NCBI GenBank assembly: GCA_963989245.1
Contig: OZ022341.1
Coordinates: 60,290,031 to 60,354,030 of the forward strand
Source: Nansenia antarctica
Taxonomy: Eukaryota; Chordata; Actinopteri; Argentiniformes; Microstomatidae
DNA length: 64,000 nucleotides
Reading direction: 5' to 3'
The notes below the pieces were generated by a model. That model worked only from the letters and a program-made list of their open reading frames with translations, did not search any database and was not told the origin of the DNA. Position numbers and translations under genes: made by a program. Shown piece by piece: positions 36,380 to 48,522 of this stretch (the first letter of the stretch is position 1; the number at the start of each line of letters is the position of its first letter).

Positions 36380-36495
36380 GGTCTATGACATCACAGCATG
36401 TCTGTGTGAAAGGGAGTCTAGACTAGACAGATAGAATGTTCCATCACAGCATGTCTGTGTGAGAGGGAGTCTAGACTAGACAGATAGAATGTTCT
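36380..36495 (+). repeat. L-L pair with a 10-bp deletion (first of four)
   Basis: Two L units joined as GAATGTTCCATCACAGC: the last base of the first and first nine of the second are missing, making 116 bp instead of 126. The deletion has a single C of homology at the joint and removes most of the CRE-like octamer. The first L also has GAAAGG. Confidence 0.9.
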
Positions 36496-36913
36496 GGTCT
36501 ATGACATCACAGCATGTCTGTGTGAGAGGGAGTCTAGACTAGACAGATAGAATGTTCTGGTCTATTACATCATAGCATGTCTGTGTGAGAGGGAGTCTAG
36601 ACTAGACAGATAGAATGTTCTGGTCTATGACATCACAGCATGTCTGTGTGAGAGGGAGTCTAGACTAGACAGATAGAATGTTCTGGTCTATGACATCACA
36701 GCATGTCTGTGTGAGAGGGAGTCTAGACTAGACAGATAGAATGTTCTGGTGTGAGAGGGAGTCTAGACTAGACAAATAGCATGTTCTGGTCTATGACATC
36801 ACAGCATGTCTGTGTGAGAGGGAGTCTAGACTAGACAGATAGAATGTTCTGGTCTATGACATCACAGCATGTCTGTGTGATAGGGAGTCTAGACTAGACA
36901 GATAGAATGTTCT

Positions 36914-37029
36914 GGTCTATGACATCACAGCATGTCTGTGTGAAAGGGAGTCTAGACTAGACAGATAGAATGTTCCATCACAGCATGTCTGTGTGAGAGG
37001 GAGTCTAGACTAGACAGATAGAATGTTCT
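36914..37029 (+). repeat. L-L pair with the same 10-bp deletion (second)
   Basis: The identical joint lies 534 bp after the first, with the same GAAAGG marker in its first L, and each is followed by an L with ATTACATCATAGC. Confidence 0.9.
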
Positions 37030-37883
37030 GGTCTATGACATCACAGCATGTCTGTGTGAGAGGGAGTCTAGACTAGACAGATAGAATGTTCTGGTCTATT
37101 ACATCATAGCATGTCTGTGTGAGAGGGAGTCTAGACTAGACAGATAGAATGTTCTGGTCTATGACATCACAGCATGTCTGTGTGAGAGGGATTCTAGACT
37201 AGACAGATAGAATGTTCTGGTCTATGACATCACAGCATGTCTGTGTGAGAGGGAGTCTAGACTAGACAGATAGAATGTTCTGGTCTATGACATCACAGCA
37301 TGTCTGTGTGAGAGGGAGTCTAGACTAGACAGATAGAATGTTCTGGTCTATGACATCACAGCATGTCTGTGTGAGAGGGAGTCTAGACTAGACAGATAGA
37401 ATGTTCTGGTCTATGACATCACAGCATGTCTGTGTGAGAGGGAGTCTAGACTAGACAGATAGAATGTTCTGGTCTATGACATCACAGCATGTCTGTGTGA
37501 GAGGGAGTCTAGACTAGACAGATAGAATGTTCTGGTCTATGACATCACAGCATGTCTGTGTGAGAGGGAGTCTAGACTAGACAGATATAATGTTCTGTGT
37601 GTGAGAGGGAGTCTAGACTAGACAGATAGAATGTTCTGTGTGTGAGAGGGAGTCTAGACTAGACAGATAGAATGTTCTGTGTGTGAGAGGGAGTCTAGAC
37701 TAGACAGATAGAATGTTATGTGTGTGAGAGGGAGTCTAGACTAGACAGATAGAATGTTCTGTGTGTGAGAGGGAGTCTAGACTAGACAGATATAATGTTC
37801 TGTGTGTGAGAGGGAGTCTAGACTAGACAGATAGAATGTTCTGTGTGTGAGAGGGAGTCTAGACTAGACAAATAGAATGTTCT

Positions 37884-37965
37884 GTGTGTGAGAGGGAGTC
37901 TTGCCTAGACAGATAGAATGTTCTGTGTGTGAGAGGGAGTCTAGACTAGACAGATATAATGTTCT
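37884..37965 (+). repeat. TTGCC T unit without its R partner
   Basis: T(TTGCC) 37884-37924 and T(GATATAATG) 37925-37965 are preceded by a T with AAATAG rather than R. Elsewhere (33263, 35240, 36131) R precedes TTGCC. This is the last TTGCC copy; from 41156 on the equivalent unit reads TAGCC. Confidence 0.8.
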
Positions 37966-38081
37966 GGTCTATGACATCACAGCATGTCTGTGTGAGAGGG
38001 AGTCTAGACTAGACAGATAGAATGTTCCATCACAGCATGTCTGTGTGAGAGGGAGTCTAGACTAGACAGATAGAATGTTCT
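37966..38081 (+). repeat. L-L pair with the same 10-bp deletion (third)
   Basis: 1586 bp after the first joint. Its first L lacks the GAAAGG marker, which places the edge of the 1586-bp duplication close to the deletion joint. Confidence 0.9.
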
Positions 38082-38499
38082 GGTCTATGACATCACAGCA
38101 TGTCTGTGTGAGAGGGAGTCTAGACTAGACAGATAGAATGTTCTGGTCTATTACATCATAGCATGTCTGTGTGAGAGGGAGTCTAGACTAGACAGATAGA
38201 ATGTTCTGGTCTATGACATCACAGCATGTCTGTGTGAGAGGGAGTCTAGACTAGACAGATAGAATGTTCTGGTCTATGACATCACAGCATGTCTGTGTGA
38301 GAGGGAGTCTAGACTAGACAGATAGAATGTTCTGGTGTGAGAGGGAGTCTAGACTAGACAAATAGCATGTTCTGGTCTATGACATCACAGCATGTCTGTG
38401 TGAGAGGGAGTCTAGACTAGACAGATAGAATGTTCTGGTCTATGACATCACAGCATGTCTGTGTGAGAGGGAGTCTAGACTAGACAGATAGAATGTTCT

Positions 38500-38615
38500 G
38501 GTCTATGACATCACAGCATGTCTGTGTGAAAGGGAGTCTAGACTAGACAGATAGAATGTTCCATCACAGCATGTCTGTGTGAGAGGGAGTCTAGACTAGA
38601 CAGATAGAATGTTCT
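38500..38615 (+). repeat. L-L pair with the same 10-bp deletion (fourth)
   Basis: 1586 bp after the second joint and 534 bp after the third; GAAAGG is present. The four joints show a 534-bp event nested within a later 1586-bp one. Confidence 0.9.
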
Positions 38616-41114
38616 GGTCTATGACATCACAGCATGTCTGTGTGAGAGGGAGTCTAGACTAGACAGATAGAATGTTCTGGTCTATTACATCATAGCATGT
38701 CTGTGTGAGAGGGAGTCTAGACTAGACAGATAGAATGTTCTGGTCTATGACATCACAGCATGTCTGTGTGAGAGGGATTCTAGACTAGACAGATAGAATG
38801 TTCTGGTCTATGACATCACAGCATGTCTGTGTGAGAGGGAGTCTAGACTAGACAGATAGAATGTTCTGGTCTATGACATCACAGCATGTCTGTGTGAGAG
38901 GGAGTCTAGACTAGACAGATAGAATGTTCTGGTCTATGACATCACAGCATGTCTGTGTGAGAGGGAGTCTAGACTAGACAGATAGAATGTTCTGGTCTAT
39001 GACATCACAGCATGTCTGTGTGAGAGGGAGTCTAGACTAGACAGATATAATGTTCTGGTCTATGACATCACAGCATGTCTGTGTGAGAGGGAGTCTAGAC
39101 TAGACAGATAGAATGTTCTGGTCTATGACATCACAGCATGTCTGTGTGAGAGGGAGTCTAGACTAGACAGATAGAATGTTCTGGTCTATGACATCACAGC
39201 ATGTCTGTGTGAGAGGGAGTCTAGACTAGACAGATAGAATGTTCTGGTCTATGACATCACAGCATGTCTGTGTGAGAGGGAGTCTAGACTAGACAGATAG
39301 AATGTTCTGGTCTATGACATCACAGCATGTCTGTGTGAGAGGGAGTCTAGACTAGACAGATATAATGTTCTGGTCTATGACATCACAGCATGTCTGTGTG
39401 AGAGGGAGTCTAGACTAGACAGATAGAATGTTCTGGTCTATGACATCACAGCATGTCTGTGTGAGAGGGAGTCTAGACTAGACAGATAGAATGTTCTGGT
39501 CTATGACATCACAGCATGTCTGTGTGAGAGGGAGTCTAGACTAGACAGATAGAATGTTCTGTGTGTGAGAGGGAGTCTAGACTAGACAGATAGAATGTTC
39601 TGTGTGTGAGAGGGAGTCTAGACTAGACAGATAGAATGTTCTGGTGTGAGAGGGAGTCTAGACTAGACAGATAGAATATTCTGGTGTGAGAGGGAGTCTA
39701 GACTAGACAGATAGAATGTTCTGGTGTGAGAGGGAGTCTAGACTAGACAGATAGAATGTTCTGGTCTATGACATCACAGCATGTCTGTGTGAGAGGGAGT
39801 CTAGACTAGACAGATAGAATGTTCTGGTCTATGACATCACAGCATGTCTGTGTGAGAGGGAGTCTAGACTAGACAGATAGAATGTTCTGGTCTATGACAT
39901 CACAGCATGTCTGTGTGAGAGGGAGTCTAGACTAGACAGATAGAATGTTGTGGTCTATGACATCACAGCATGTCTGTGTGAGAGGGAGTCTAGACTAGAC
40001 AGATAGAATGTTCTGGTGTGAGAGGGAGTCTAGACTAGACAGATAGAATGTTCTGGTGTGAGAGGGAGTCTAGACTAGACAGATAGAATGTTCTGGTCTA
40101 TGACATCACAGCATGTCTGTGTGAGAGGGAGTCTAGACTAGACAGATAGAATGTTCTGGTCTATGACATCACAGCATGTCTGTGTGAGAGGGAGTCTAGA
40201 CTAGACAGATAGAATGTTCTGGTCTATGACATCACAGCATGTCTGTGTGAGAGGGAGTCTAGACTAGACAGATATAATGTTCTGGTCTATGACATCACAG
40301 CATGTCTGTGTGAGAGGGAGTCTAGACTAGACAGATAGAATGTTCTGGTCTATGACATCACAGCATGTCTGTGTGAGAGGGAGTCTAGACTAGACAGATA
40401 GAATGTTCTGGTCTATGACATCACAGCATGTCTGTGTGAGAGGGAGTCTAGACTAGACAGATAGAATGTTCTGGTCTATGACATCACAGCATGTCTGTGT
40501 GAGAGGGAGTCTAGACTAGACAGATAGAATGTTCTGGTCTATGACATCACAGCATATCTGTGTGAGAGGGAGTCTAGACTAGACAGATATAATGTTCTGG
40601 TCTATGACATCACAGCATGTCTGTGTGAGAGGGAGTCTAGACTAGACAGATAGAATGTTCTGGTCTATGACATCACAGCATGTCTGTGTGAGAGGGAGTC
40701 TAGACTAGACAGATAGAATGTTCTGTGTGTGAGAGGGAGTCTAGACTAGACAGATAGAATGTTCTGTGTGTGAGAGGGATTCTAGACTAGACAGATAGAA
40801 TGTTCTGGTGTGAGAGGGAGTCTAGACTAGACAGATAGAATGTTCTGGTGTGAGAGGGAGTCTAGACTAGACAGATAGAATGTTCTGGTGTGAGAAGGAG
40901 TCTAGACTAGACAGATAGAATGTTCTGGTCTATTACATCACAGCATGTCTGTGTGAGAGGGAGTCTAGACTAGACAGATAGAATGTTCTGTCTATGACAT
41001 CACAGCATGTCTGTGTGAGAGGGAGTCTAGACTAGACAGATAGAATGTTCTGGTCTATGACATCACAGCATGTCTGTGTGAGAGGGAGTCTAGACTAGAC
41101 AGATAGAATGTTCT

Positions 41115-41155
41115 GTGTGAGAGAGGGAGTCTAGACTAGACAGATAGAATGTTCT
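41115..41155 (+). repeat. Reference short monomer R (41 bp)
   Basis: R begins GTGTGAGAGAGGGAG: the 39-bp core with one extra GA in the purine run. It is the same length as T but arose from a different dinucleotide gain. R appears first at 33263-33303 and recurs to the end of the window, usually followed by T with TTGCC or TAGCC and then a T, making a 123-bp R-T-T cassette. I saw no R in the first 33 kb. Confidence 0.92.
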
Positions 41156-42829
41156 GTGTGTGAGAGGGAGTCTAGCCTAGACAGATAGAATGTTCTGTGT
41201 GTGAGAGGGAGTCTAGACTAGACAGATAGAATGTTCTGGTCTATGACATCACAGCATGTCTGTGTGAGAGGGAGTCTAGACTAGACAGATAGAATGTTCT
41301 GGTCTATGACATCACAGCATGTCTGTGTGAGAGGGAGTCTAGACTAGACAGATAGAATGTTCTGGTCTATGACATCACAGCATGTCTGTGTGAAAGGGAG
41401 TCTAGACTAGACAGATAGAATGTTCTGGTCTATGACATCACAGCATGTCTGTGTGAGAGGGAGTCTAGACTAGACAGATAGAATGTTCTGGTCTATGACA
41501 TCACAGCATGTCTGTGTGAGAGGGAGTCTAGACTAGACAGATAGAATGTTCTGGTCTATGACATCACAGCATGTCTGTGTGAGAGGGATTCTAGACTAGA
41601 CAGATAGAATGTTCTGGTCTATGACATCACAGCATGTCTGTGTGAGAGGGAGTCTAGACTAGACAGATAGAATGTTCTGGTCTATGACATCACAGCATGT
41701 CTGTGTGAGAGGGAGTCTAGACTAGACAGATAGAATGTTCTGGTCTATGACATCACAGCATGTCTGTGTGAGAGGGAGTCTAGACTAGACAGATATAATG
41801 TTCTGGTCTATGACATCACAGCATGTCTGTGTGAGAGGGAGTCTAGACTAGACAGATAGAATGTTCTGGTCTATGACATCACAGCATGTCTGTGTGAGAG
41901 GGAGTCTAGACTAGACAGATAAAATGTACTGGTCTATGACATCACAGCATGTCTGTGTGAGAGGGATTCTAGACTAGACAGATAGAATGTTCTGGTCTAT
42001 GACATCACAGCATGTCTGTGTGAGAGGGAGTCTAGACTAGACAGATAGAATGTTCTGGTCTATGACATCACAGCATGTCTGTGTGAGAGGGAGTCTAGAC
42101 TAGACAGATAGAATGTTCTGGTCTATGACATCACAGCATGTCTGTGTGAGAGGGAGTCTAGACTAGACAGATATAATGTTCTGGTCTATGACATCACAGC
42201 ATGTCTGTGTGAGAGGGAGTCTAGACTAGACAGATAGAATGTTCTGGTCTATGACATCACAGCATGTCTGTGTGAGAGGGAGTCTAGACTAGACAGATAA
42301 AATGTACTGGTCTATGACATCACAGCATGTCTGTGTGAGAGGGAGTCTAGACTAGACAGATAGAATGTTCTGGTCTATGACATCACAGCATGTCTGTGTG
42401 AGAGGGATTCTAGACTAGACAGATATAATGTTCTGGTCTATGACATCACAGCATGTCTGTGTGAGAGGGAGTCTAGACTAGACAGATAGAATGTTCTGGT
42501 GTGAGAGGGAGTCTAGACTAGACAGATAGAATGTTCTGGTGTGAGAGGGAGTCTAGACTAGACAGATAGAATGTTCTGGTCTATGACATCACAGCATGTC
42601 TGTGTGAGAGGGAGTCTAGACTAGACAGATAGAATGTTCTGGTCTATGACATCACAGCATGTCTGTGTGAGAGGGAGTCTAGACTAGACAGATAGAATGT
42701 TCTGGTCTATGACATCACAGCATGTCTGTGTGAGAGGGAGTCTAGACTAGACAGATATAATGTTCTGGTCTATGACATCACAGCATGTCTGTGTGAGAGG
42801 GAGTCTAGACTAGACAGATAGAATGTTCT

Positions 42830-45574
42830 GGTCTATGACATCACAGCATGTCTGTGTGAGAGGGAGTCTAGACTAGACAGATAGAATGTTCTGGTCTATG
42901 ACATCACAGCATGTCTGTGTGAGAGGGAGTCTAGACTAGACAGATAGAATGTTCTGGTCTATGACATCACAGCATGTCTGTGTGAGAGGGAGTCTAGACT
43001 AGACAGATAGAATGTTCTGTGTGAGAGAGGGAGTCTAGACTAGACAGATAGAATGTTCTGTGTGTGAGAGGGAGTCTAGCCTAGACAGATAGAATGTTCT
43101 GTGTGTGAGAGGGAGTCTAGACTAGACAGATAGAATGTTCTGGTCTATGACATCACAGCATGTCTGTGTGAGAGGGAGTCTAGACTAGACAGATAGAATG
43201 TTCTGTGTGAGAGAGGGAGTCTAGACTAGACAGATAGAATGTTCTGTGTGTGAGAGGGAGTCTAGCCTAGACAGATAGATAGAATGTTCTGTGTGTGAGA
43301 GGGAGTCTAGACTAGACAGATAGAATGTTCTGGTCTATGACATCACAGCATGTCTGTGTGAGAGGGAGTCTAGACTAGACAGATAGAATGTTCTGGTCTA
43401 TGACATCACAGCATGTCTGTGTGAGAGGGAGTCTAGACTAGACAGATAGAATGTTCTGGTCTATGACATCACAGCATGTCTGTGTGAGAGGGAGTCTAGA
43501 CTAGACAGATAGAATGTTCTGGTCTATGACATCACAGCATGTCTGTGTGAGAGGGAGTCTAGACTAGACAGATAGAATGTTCTGGTCTATGACATCACAG
43601 CATGTCTGTGTGAGAGGGAGTCTAGACTAGACAGATAGAATGTTCTGTGTGTGAGAGTGAGTCTAGACTAGACAGATAGAATGTTCTGTGTGTGAGAGGG
43701 AGTCTAGACTAGACAGATAGAATGTTCTGGTGTGAGAGGGAGTCTAGACTAGACAGATAGAATGTTCTGGTGTGAGAGGGAGTCTAGACTAGACAGATAG
43801 AATGTTCTGGTGTGAGAGGGAGTCTAGACTAGACAGATAGAATGTTCTGGTCTATGACATCACAGCATGTCTGTGTGAGAGGGAGTCTAGACTAGACAGA
43901 TAGAATGTTCTGGTCTATGACATCACAGCATGTCTGTGTGAGAAGGAGTCTAGACTAGACAGATAGAATGTTCTGGTCTATGACATCACAGCATGTCTGT
44001 GTGAGAGGGAGTCTAGACTAGACAGATAGAATGTTCTGTGTGAGAGAGGGAGTCTAGACTAGACAGATAGAATGTTCTGTGTGTGAGAGGGAGTCTAGCC
44101 TAGACAGATAGAATGTTCTGTGTGTGAGAGGGAGTCTAGACTAGACAGATAGAATGTTCTGGTCTATGACATCACAGCATGTCTGTGTGAGAGGGAGTCT
44201 AGACTAGACAGATAGAATGTTCTGGTCTATGACATCACAGCATGTCTGTGTGAGAGGGAGTCTAGACTAGACAGATAGAATGTTCTGTGTGTGAGAGGGA
44301 GTCTAGACTAGACAGATAGAATGTTCTGGTGTGAGAGGGAGTCTAGACTAGACAGATAGAATGTTCTGGTGTGAGAGGGAGTCTAGACTAGACAGATAGA
44401 ATGTTCTGGTGTGAGAGGGAGTCTAGACTAGACAGATAGAATGTTCTGGTCTATGACATCACAGCATGTCTGTGTGAGAGGGAGTCTAGACTAGACAGAT
44501 AGAATGTTCAGGTCTATGACATCACAGCATGTCTGTGTGAGAGGGAGTCTAGACTAGACAGATAGAATGTTCTGGTCTATGACATCACAGCATGTCTGTG
44601 TGAGAGGGAGTCTAGACTAGACAGATAGAATGTTCTGGTCTATGACATCACAGCATGTCTGTGTGAGAGGGAGTCTAGACTAGACAGATAGAATGTTCTG
44701 GTCTATGACATCACAGCATGTCTGTGTGAGAGGGAGTCTAGACTAGACAGATAGAATGTTCTGGTCTATGACATCACAGCATGTCTGTGTGAGAGGGAGT
44801 CTAGACTAGACAGATAGAATGTTCTGTGTGAGAGAGGGAGTCTAGACTAGACAGATAGAATGTTCTGTGTGTGAGAGGGAGTCTAGCCTAGACAGATAGA
44901 ATGTTCTGTGTGTGAGAGGGAGTCTAGACTAGACAGATAGAATGTTCTGGTCTATGACATCACAGCATGTCTGTGTGAGAGGGAGTCTAGACTAGACAGA
45001 TAGAATGTTCTGGTCTATGACATCACAGCATGTCTGTGTGAGAGGGAGTCTAGACTAGACAGATAGAATGTTCTGGTCTATGACATCACAGCAGGTCTGT
45101 GTGAGAGGGAGTCTAGACTAGACAGATAGAATGTTCTGGTCTATGACATCACAGCATGTCTGTGTGAGAGGGAGTCTAGACTAGACAGATAGAATGTTCT
45201 GGTCTATGACATCACAGCATGTCTGTGTGAGAGGGAGTCTAGACTAGACAGATAGAATGTTCTGGTCTATGACATCACAGCATGTCTGTGTGAGAGGGAG
45301 TCTAGACTAGACAGATAGAATGTTCTGGTCTATGACATCACAGCATGTCTGTGTGAGAGGGAGTCTAGACTAGACAGATAGAATGTTCTGGTCTATGACA
45401 TCACAGCATGTCTGTGTGAGAGGGAGTCTAGACTAGACAGATAGAATGTTCTGTGTGTGAGAGGGAGTCTAGACTAGACAGATAGAATGTTCTGTGTGTG
45501 AGAGGGAGTCTAGACTAGACAGATAGAATGTTCTGGTGTGAGAGGGAGTCTAGACTAGACTGATAGAATGTTCT
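42830..45574 (+). repeat. 2745-bp tandem unit, first copy
   Basis: R at 43019/45764, the 45-bp T with GATA insertion 43246/45991, GAGAGTGAG at 43651/46396 and GAGAAGGAG at 43941/46686 are 2745 bp apart. To the left of 42830/45575 the flanks differ (L against G). Confidence 0.85.
43246..43290 (+). repeat. 45-bp T unit with GATA insertion (first of five)
   Basis: A T(TAGCC) unit in which GATAGA has become GATAGATAGA, a 4-bp tandem gain. The same unit recurs at 45991-46035, 51855-51899, 57646-57690 and 60611-60655, each time as the middle unit of the second R-T-T cassette of a pair. Confidence 0.9.
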
Positions 45575-47031
45575 GGTCTATGACATCACAGCATGTCTGT
45601 GTGAGAGGGAGTCTAGACTAGACAGATAGAATGTTCTGGTCTATGACATCACAGCATGTCTGTGTGAGAGGGAGTCTAGACTAGACAGATAGAATGTTCT
45701 GGTCTATGACATCACAGCATGTCTGTGTGAGAGGGAGTCTAGACTAGACAGATAGAATGTTCTGTGTGAGAGAGGGAGTCTAGACTAGACAGATAGAATG
45801 TTCTGTGTGTGAGAGGGAGTCTAGCCTAGACAGATAGAATGTTCTGTGTGTGAGAGGGAGTCTAGACTAGACAGATAGAATGTTCTGGTCTATGACATCA
45901 CAGCATGTCTGTGTGAGAGGGAGTCTAGACTAGACAGATAGAATGTTCTGTGTGAGAGAGGGAGTCTAGACTAGACAGATAGAATGTTCTGTGTGTGAGA
46001 GGGAGTCTAGCCTAGACAGATAGATAGAATGTTCTGTGTGTGAGAGGGAGTCTAGACTAGACAGATAGAATGTTCTGGTCTATGACATCACAGCATGTCT
46101 GTGTGAGAGGGAGTCTAGACTAGACAGATAGAATGTTCTGGTCTATGACATCACAGCATGTCTGTGTGAGAGGGAGTCTAGACTAGACAGATAGAATGTT
46201 CTGGTCTATGACATCACAGCATGTCTGTGTGAGAGGGAGTCTAGACTAGACAGATAGAATGTTCTGGTCTATGACATCACAGCATGTCTGTGTGAGAGGG
46301 AGTCTAGACTAGACAGATAGAATGTTCTGGTCTATGACATCACAGCATGTCTGTGTGAGAGGGAGTCTAGACTAGACAGATAGAATGTTCTGTGTGTGAG
46401 AGTGAGTCTAGACTAGACAGATAGAATGTTCTGTGTGTAAGAGGGAGTCTAGACTAGACAGATAGAATGTTCTGGTGTGAGAGGGAGTCTAGACTAGACA
46501 GATAGAATGTTCTGGTGTGAGAGGGAGTCTAGACTAGACAGATAGAATGTTCTGGTGTGAGAGGGAGTCTAGACTAGACAGATAGAATGTTCTGGTCTAT
46601 GACATCACAGCATGTCTGTGTGAGAGGGAGTCTAGACTAGACAGATAGAATGTTCTGGTCTATGACATCACAGCATGTCTGTGTGAGAAGGAGTCTAGAC
46701 TAGACAGATAGAATGTTCTGGTCTATGACATCACAGCATGTCTGTGTGAGAGGGAGTCTAGACTAGACAGATAGAATGTTCTGTGTGAGAGAGGGAGTCT
46801 AGACTAGACAGATAGAATGTTCTGTGTGTGAGAGGGAGTCTAGCCTAGACAGATAGAATGTTCTGTGTGTGAGAGGGAGTCTAGACTAGACAGATAGAAT
46901 GTTCTGGTCTATGACATCACAGCATGTCTGTGTGAGAGGGAGTCTAGACTAGACAGATAGAATGTTCTGGTCTATGACATCACAGCATGTCTGTGTGAGA
47001 GGGAGTCTAGACTAGACAGATAGAATGTTCT
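45575..47031 (+). repeat. 2745-bp tandem unit, partial second copy
   Basis: Follows the first copy to 47031, then switches: the L with GCAGGTCTG at 47032 continues a match at offset 1957 (R 44826/46783, GCAGG 45091/47048) instead of the T expected. The block is thus a mosaic of two exchange registers. A private GTGTAAGAG occurs near 46436. Confidence 0.83.
45991..46035 (+). repeat. 45-bp T unit with GATA insertion (second)
   Basis: Identical to 43246-43290 and 2745 bp downstream of it, so carried by that duplication. Confidence 0.9.
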
Positions 47032-48427
47032 GGTCTATGACATCACAGCAGGTCTGTGTGAGAGGGAGTCTAGACTAGACAGATAGAATGTTCTGGTCTA
47101 TGACATCACAGCATGTCTGTGTGAGAGGGAGTCTAGACTAGACAGATAGAATGTTCTGGTCTATGACATCACAGCATGTCTGTGTGAGAGGGAGTCTAGA
47201 CTAGACAGATAGAATGTTCTGGTCTATGACATCACAGCATGTCTGTGTGAGAGGGAGTCTAGACTAGACAGATAGAATGTTCTGGTCTATGACATCACAG
47301 CATGTCTGTGTGAGAGGGAGTCTAGACTAGACAGATAGAATGTTCTGGTCTATGACATCACAGCATGTCTGTGTGAGAGGGAGTCTAGACTAGACAGATA
47401 GAATGTTCTGGTCTATGACATCACAGCATGTCTGTGTGAGAGGGAGTCTAGACTAGACAGATAGAATGTTCTGGTCTATGACATCACAGCATGTCTGTGT
47501 GAGAGGGAGTCTAGACTAGACAGATAGAATGTTCTGGTCTATGACATCACAGCATGTCTGTGTGAGAGGGAGTCTAGACTAGACAGATAGAATGTTCTGT
47601 GTGTGAGAGTGAGTCTAGACTAGACAGATAGAATGTTCTGTGTGTGAGAGGGAGTCTAGACTAGACAGATAGAATGTTCTGGTGTGAGAGGGAGTCTAGA
47701 CTAGACAGATAGAATGTTCTGGTGTGAGAGGGAGTCTAGACTAGACAGATAGAATGTTCTGGTGTGAGAGGGAGTCTAGACTAGACAGATAGAATGTTCT
47801 GGTCTATGACATCAGAGCATGTCTGTGTGAGAGGGAGTCTAGACTAGACAGATAGAATGTTCTGGTCTATGACATCACAGCATGTCTGTGTGAGATGGAG
47901 TCTAGACTAGACAGATAGAATGTTCTGGTCTATGACATCACAGCATGTCTGTGTGAGAGGGAGTCTAGACTAGACAGATAGAATGTTCTGTGTGAGAGAG
48001 GGAGTCTAGACTAGACAGATAGAATGTTCTGTGTGTGAGAGGGAGTCTAGCCTAGACAGATAGAATGTTCTGTGTGTGAGAGGGAGTCTAGACTAGACAG
48101 ATAGAATGTTCTGGTCTATGACATCACAGCATGGCTGTGTGAGAGGGAGTCTAGACTAGACAGATAGAATGTTCTGGTCTATGACATCACAGCATGTCTG
48201 TGTGAGAGGGAGTCTAGACTAGACAGATAGAATGTTCTGGTCTATGACATCACAGCATGTCTGTGTGAAAGGGAGTCTAGACTAGACAGATAGAATGTTC
48301 TGGTCTATGACATCACAGCATGTCTGTGTGAGAGGGAGTCTAGACTAGACAGATAGAATGTTCTGGTCTATGACATCACAGCATGTCTGTGTGAGAGGGA
48401 GTCTAGACTAGACAGATAGAATGTTCT

Positions 48428-48522
48428 GGTCTATGACATCACAGCATGTCTGTGTGAGAGGGAGTCGACATCACAGCATGTCTGTGTGAGAGGGAGTCTA
48501 GACTAGACAGATAGAATGTTCT
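48428..48522 (+). repeat. L-L pair with a 31-bp deletion (first of four)
   Basis: L unit positions 1-39 join directly to position 8 of the next L, reading GGGAGTCGACATCACAGC. This makes 95 bp instead of 126, removes one AGAATGTTCT dyad and the AGTCTAGACT palindrome, and creates a CpG (GTCGAC). Copies are at 50340, 54156 and 56068. Confidence 0.9.

Larger units (their letters stand above)
36430..38015 (+). repeat. 1586-bp tandem unit, first copy (edges approximate)
   Basis: Deletion joints 36441/38027 and 36975/38561, the AAATAGC G variant 36774/38360 and GATTCT 37190/38776 are 1586 bp apart. The second copy runs on to about 39.0 kb, where it has two fewer L units before the GATATAATG L (37581 against 39041). 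Confidence 0.78.

Noticed and set aside
36430..38615. Novel unit family at the GTTCCATCACAGC joints
   Set aside because: It is two ordinary L units joined with a 10-bp deletion and then copied by duplication.
43246..43290. GATA microsatellite
   Set aside because: It is only a single 4-bp gain (GATAGATAGA) within a satellite monomer, not an expanding tract.
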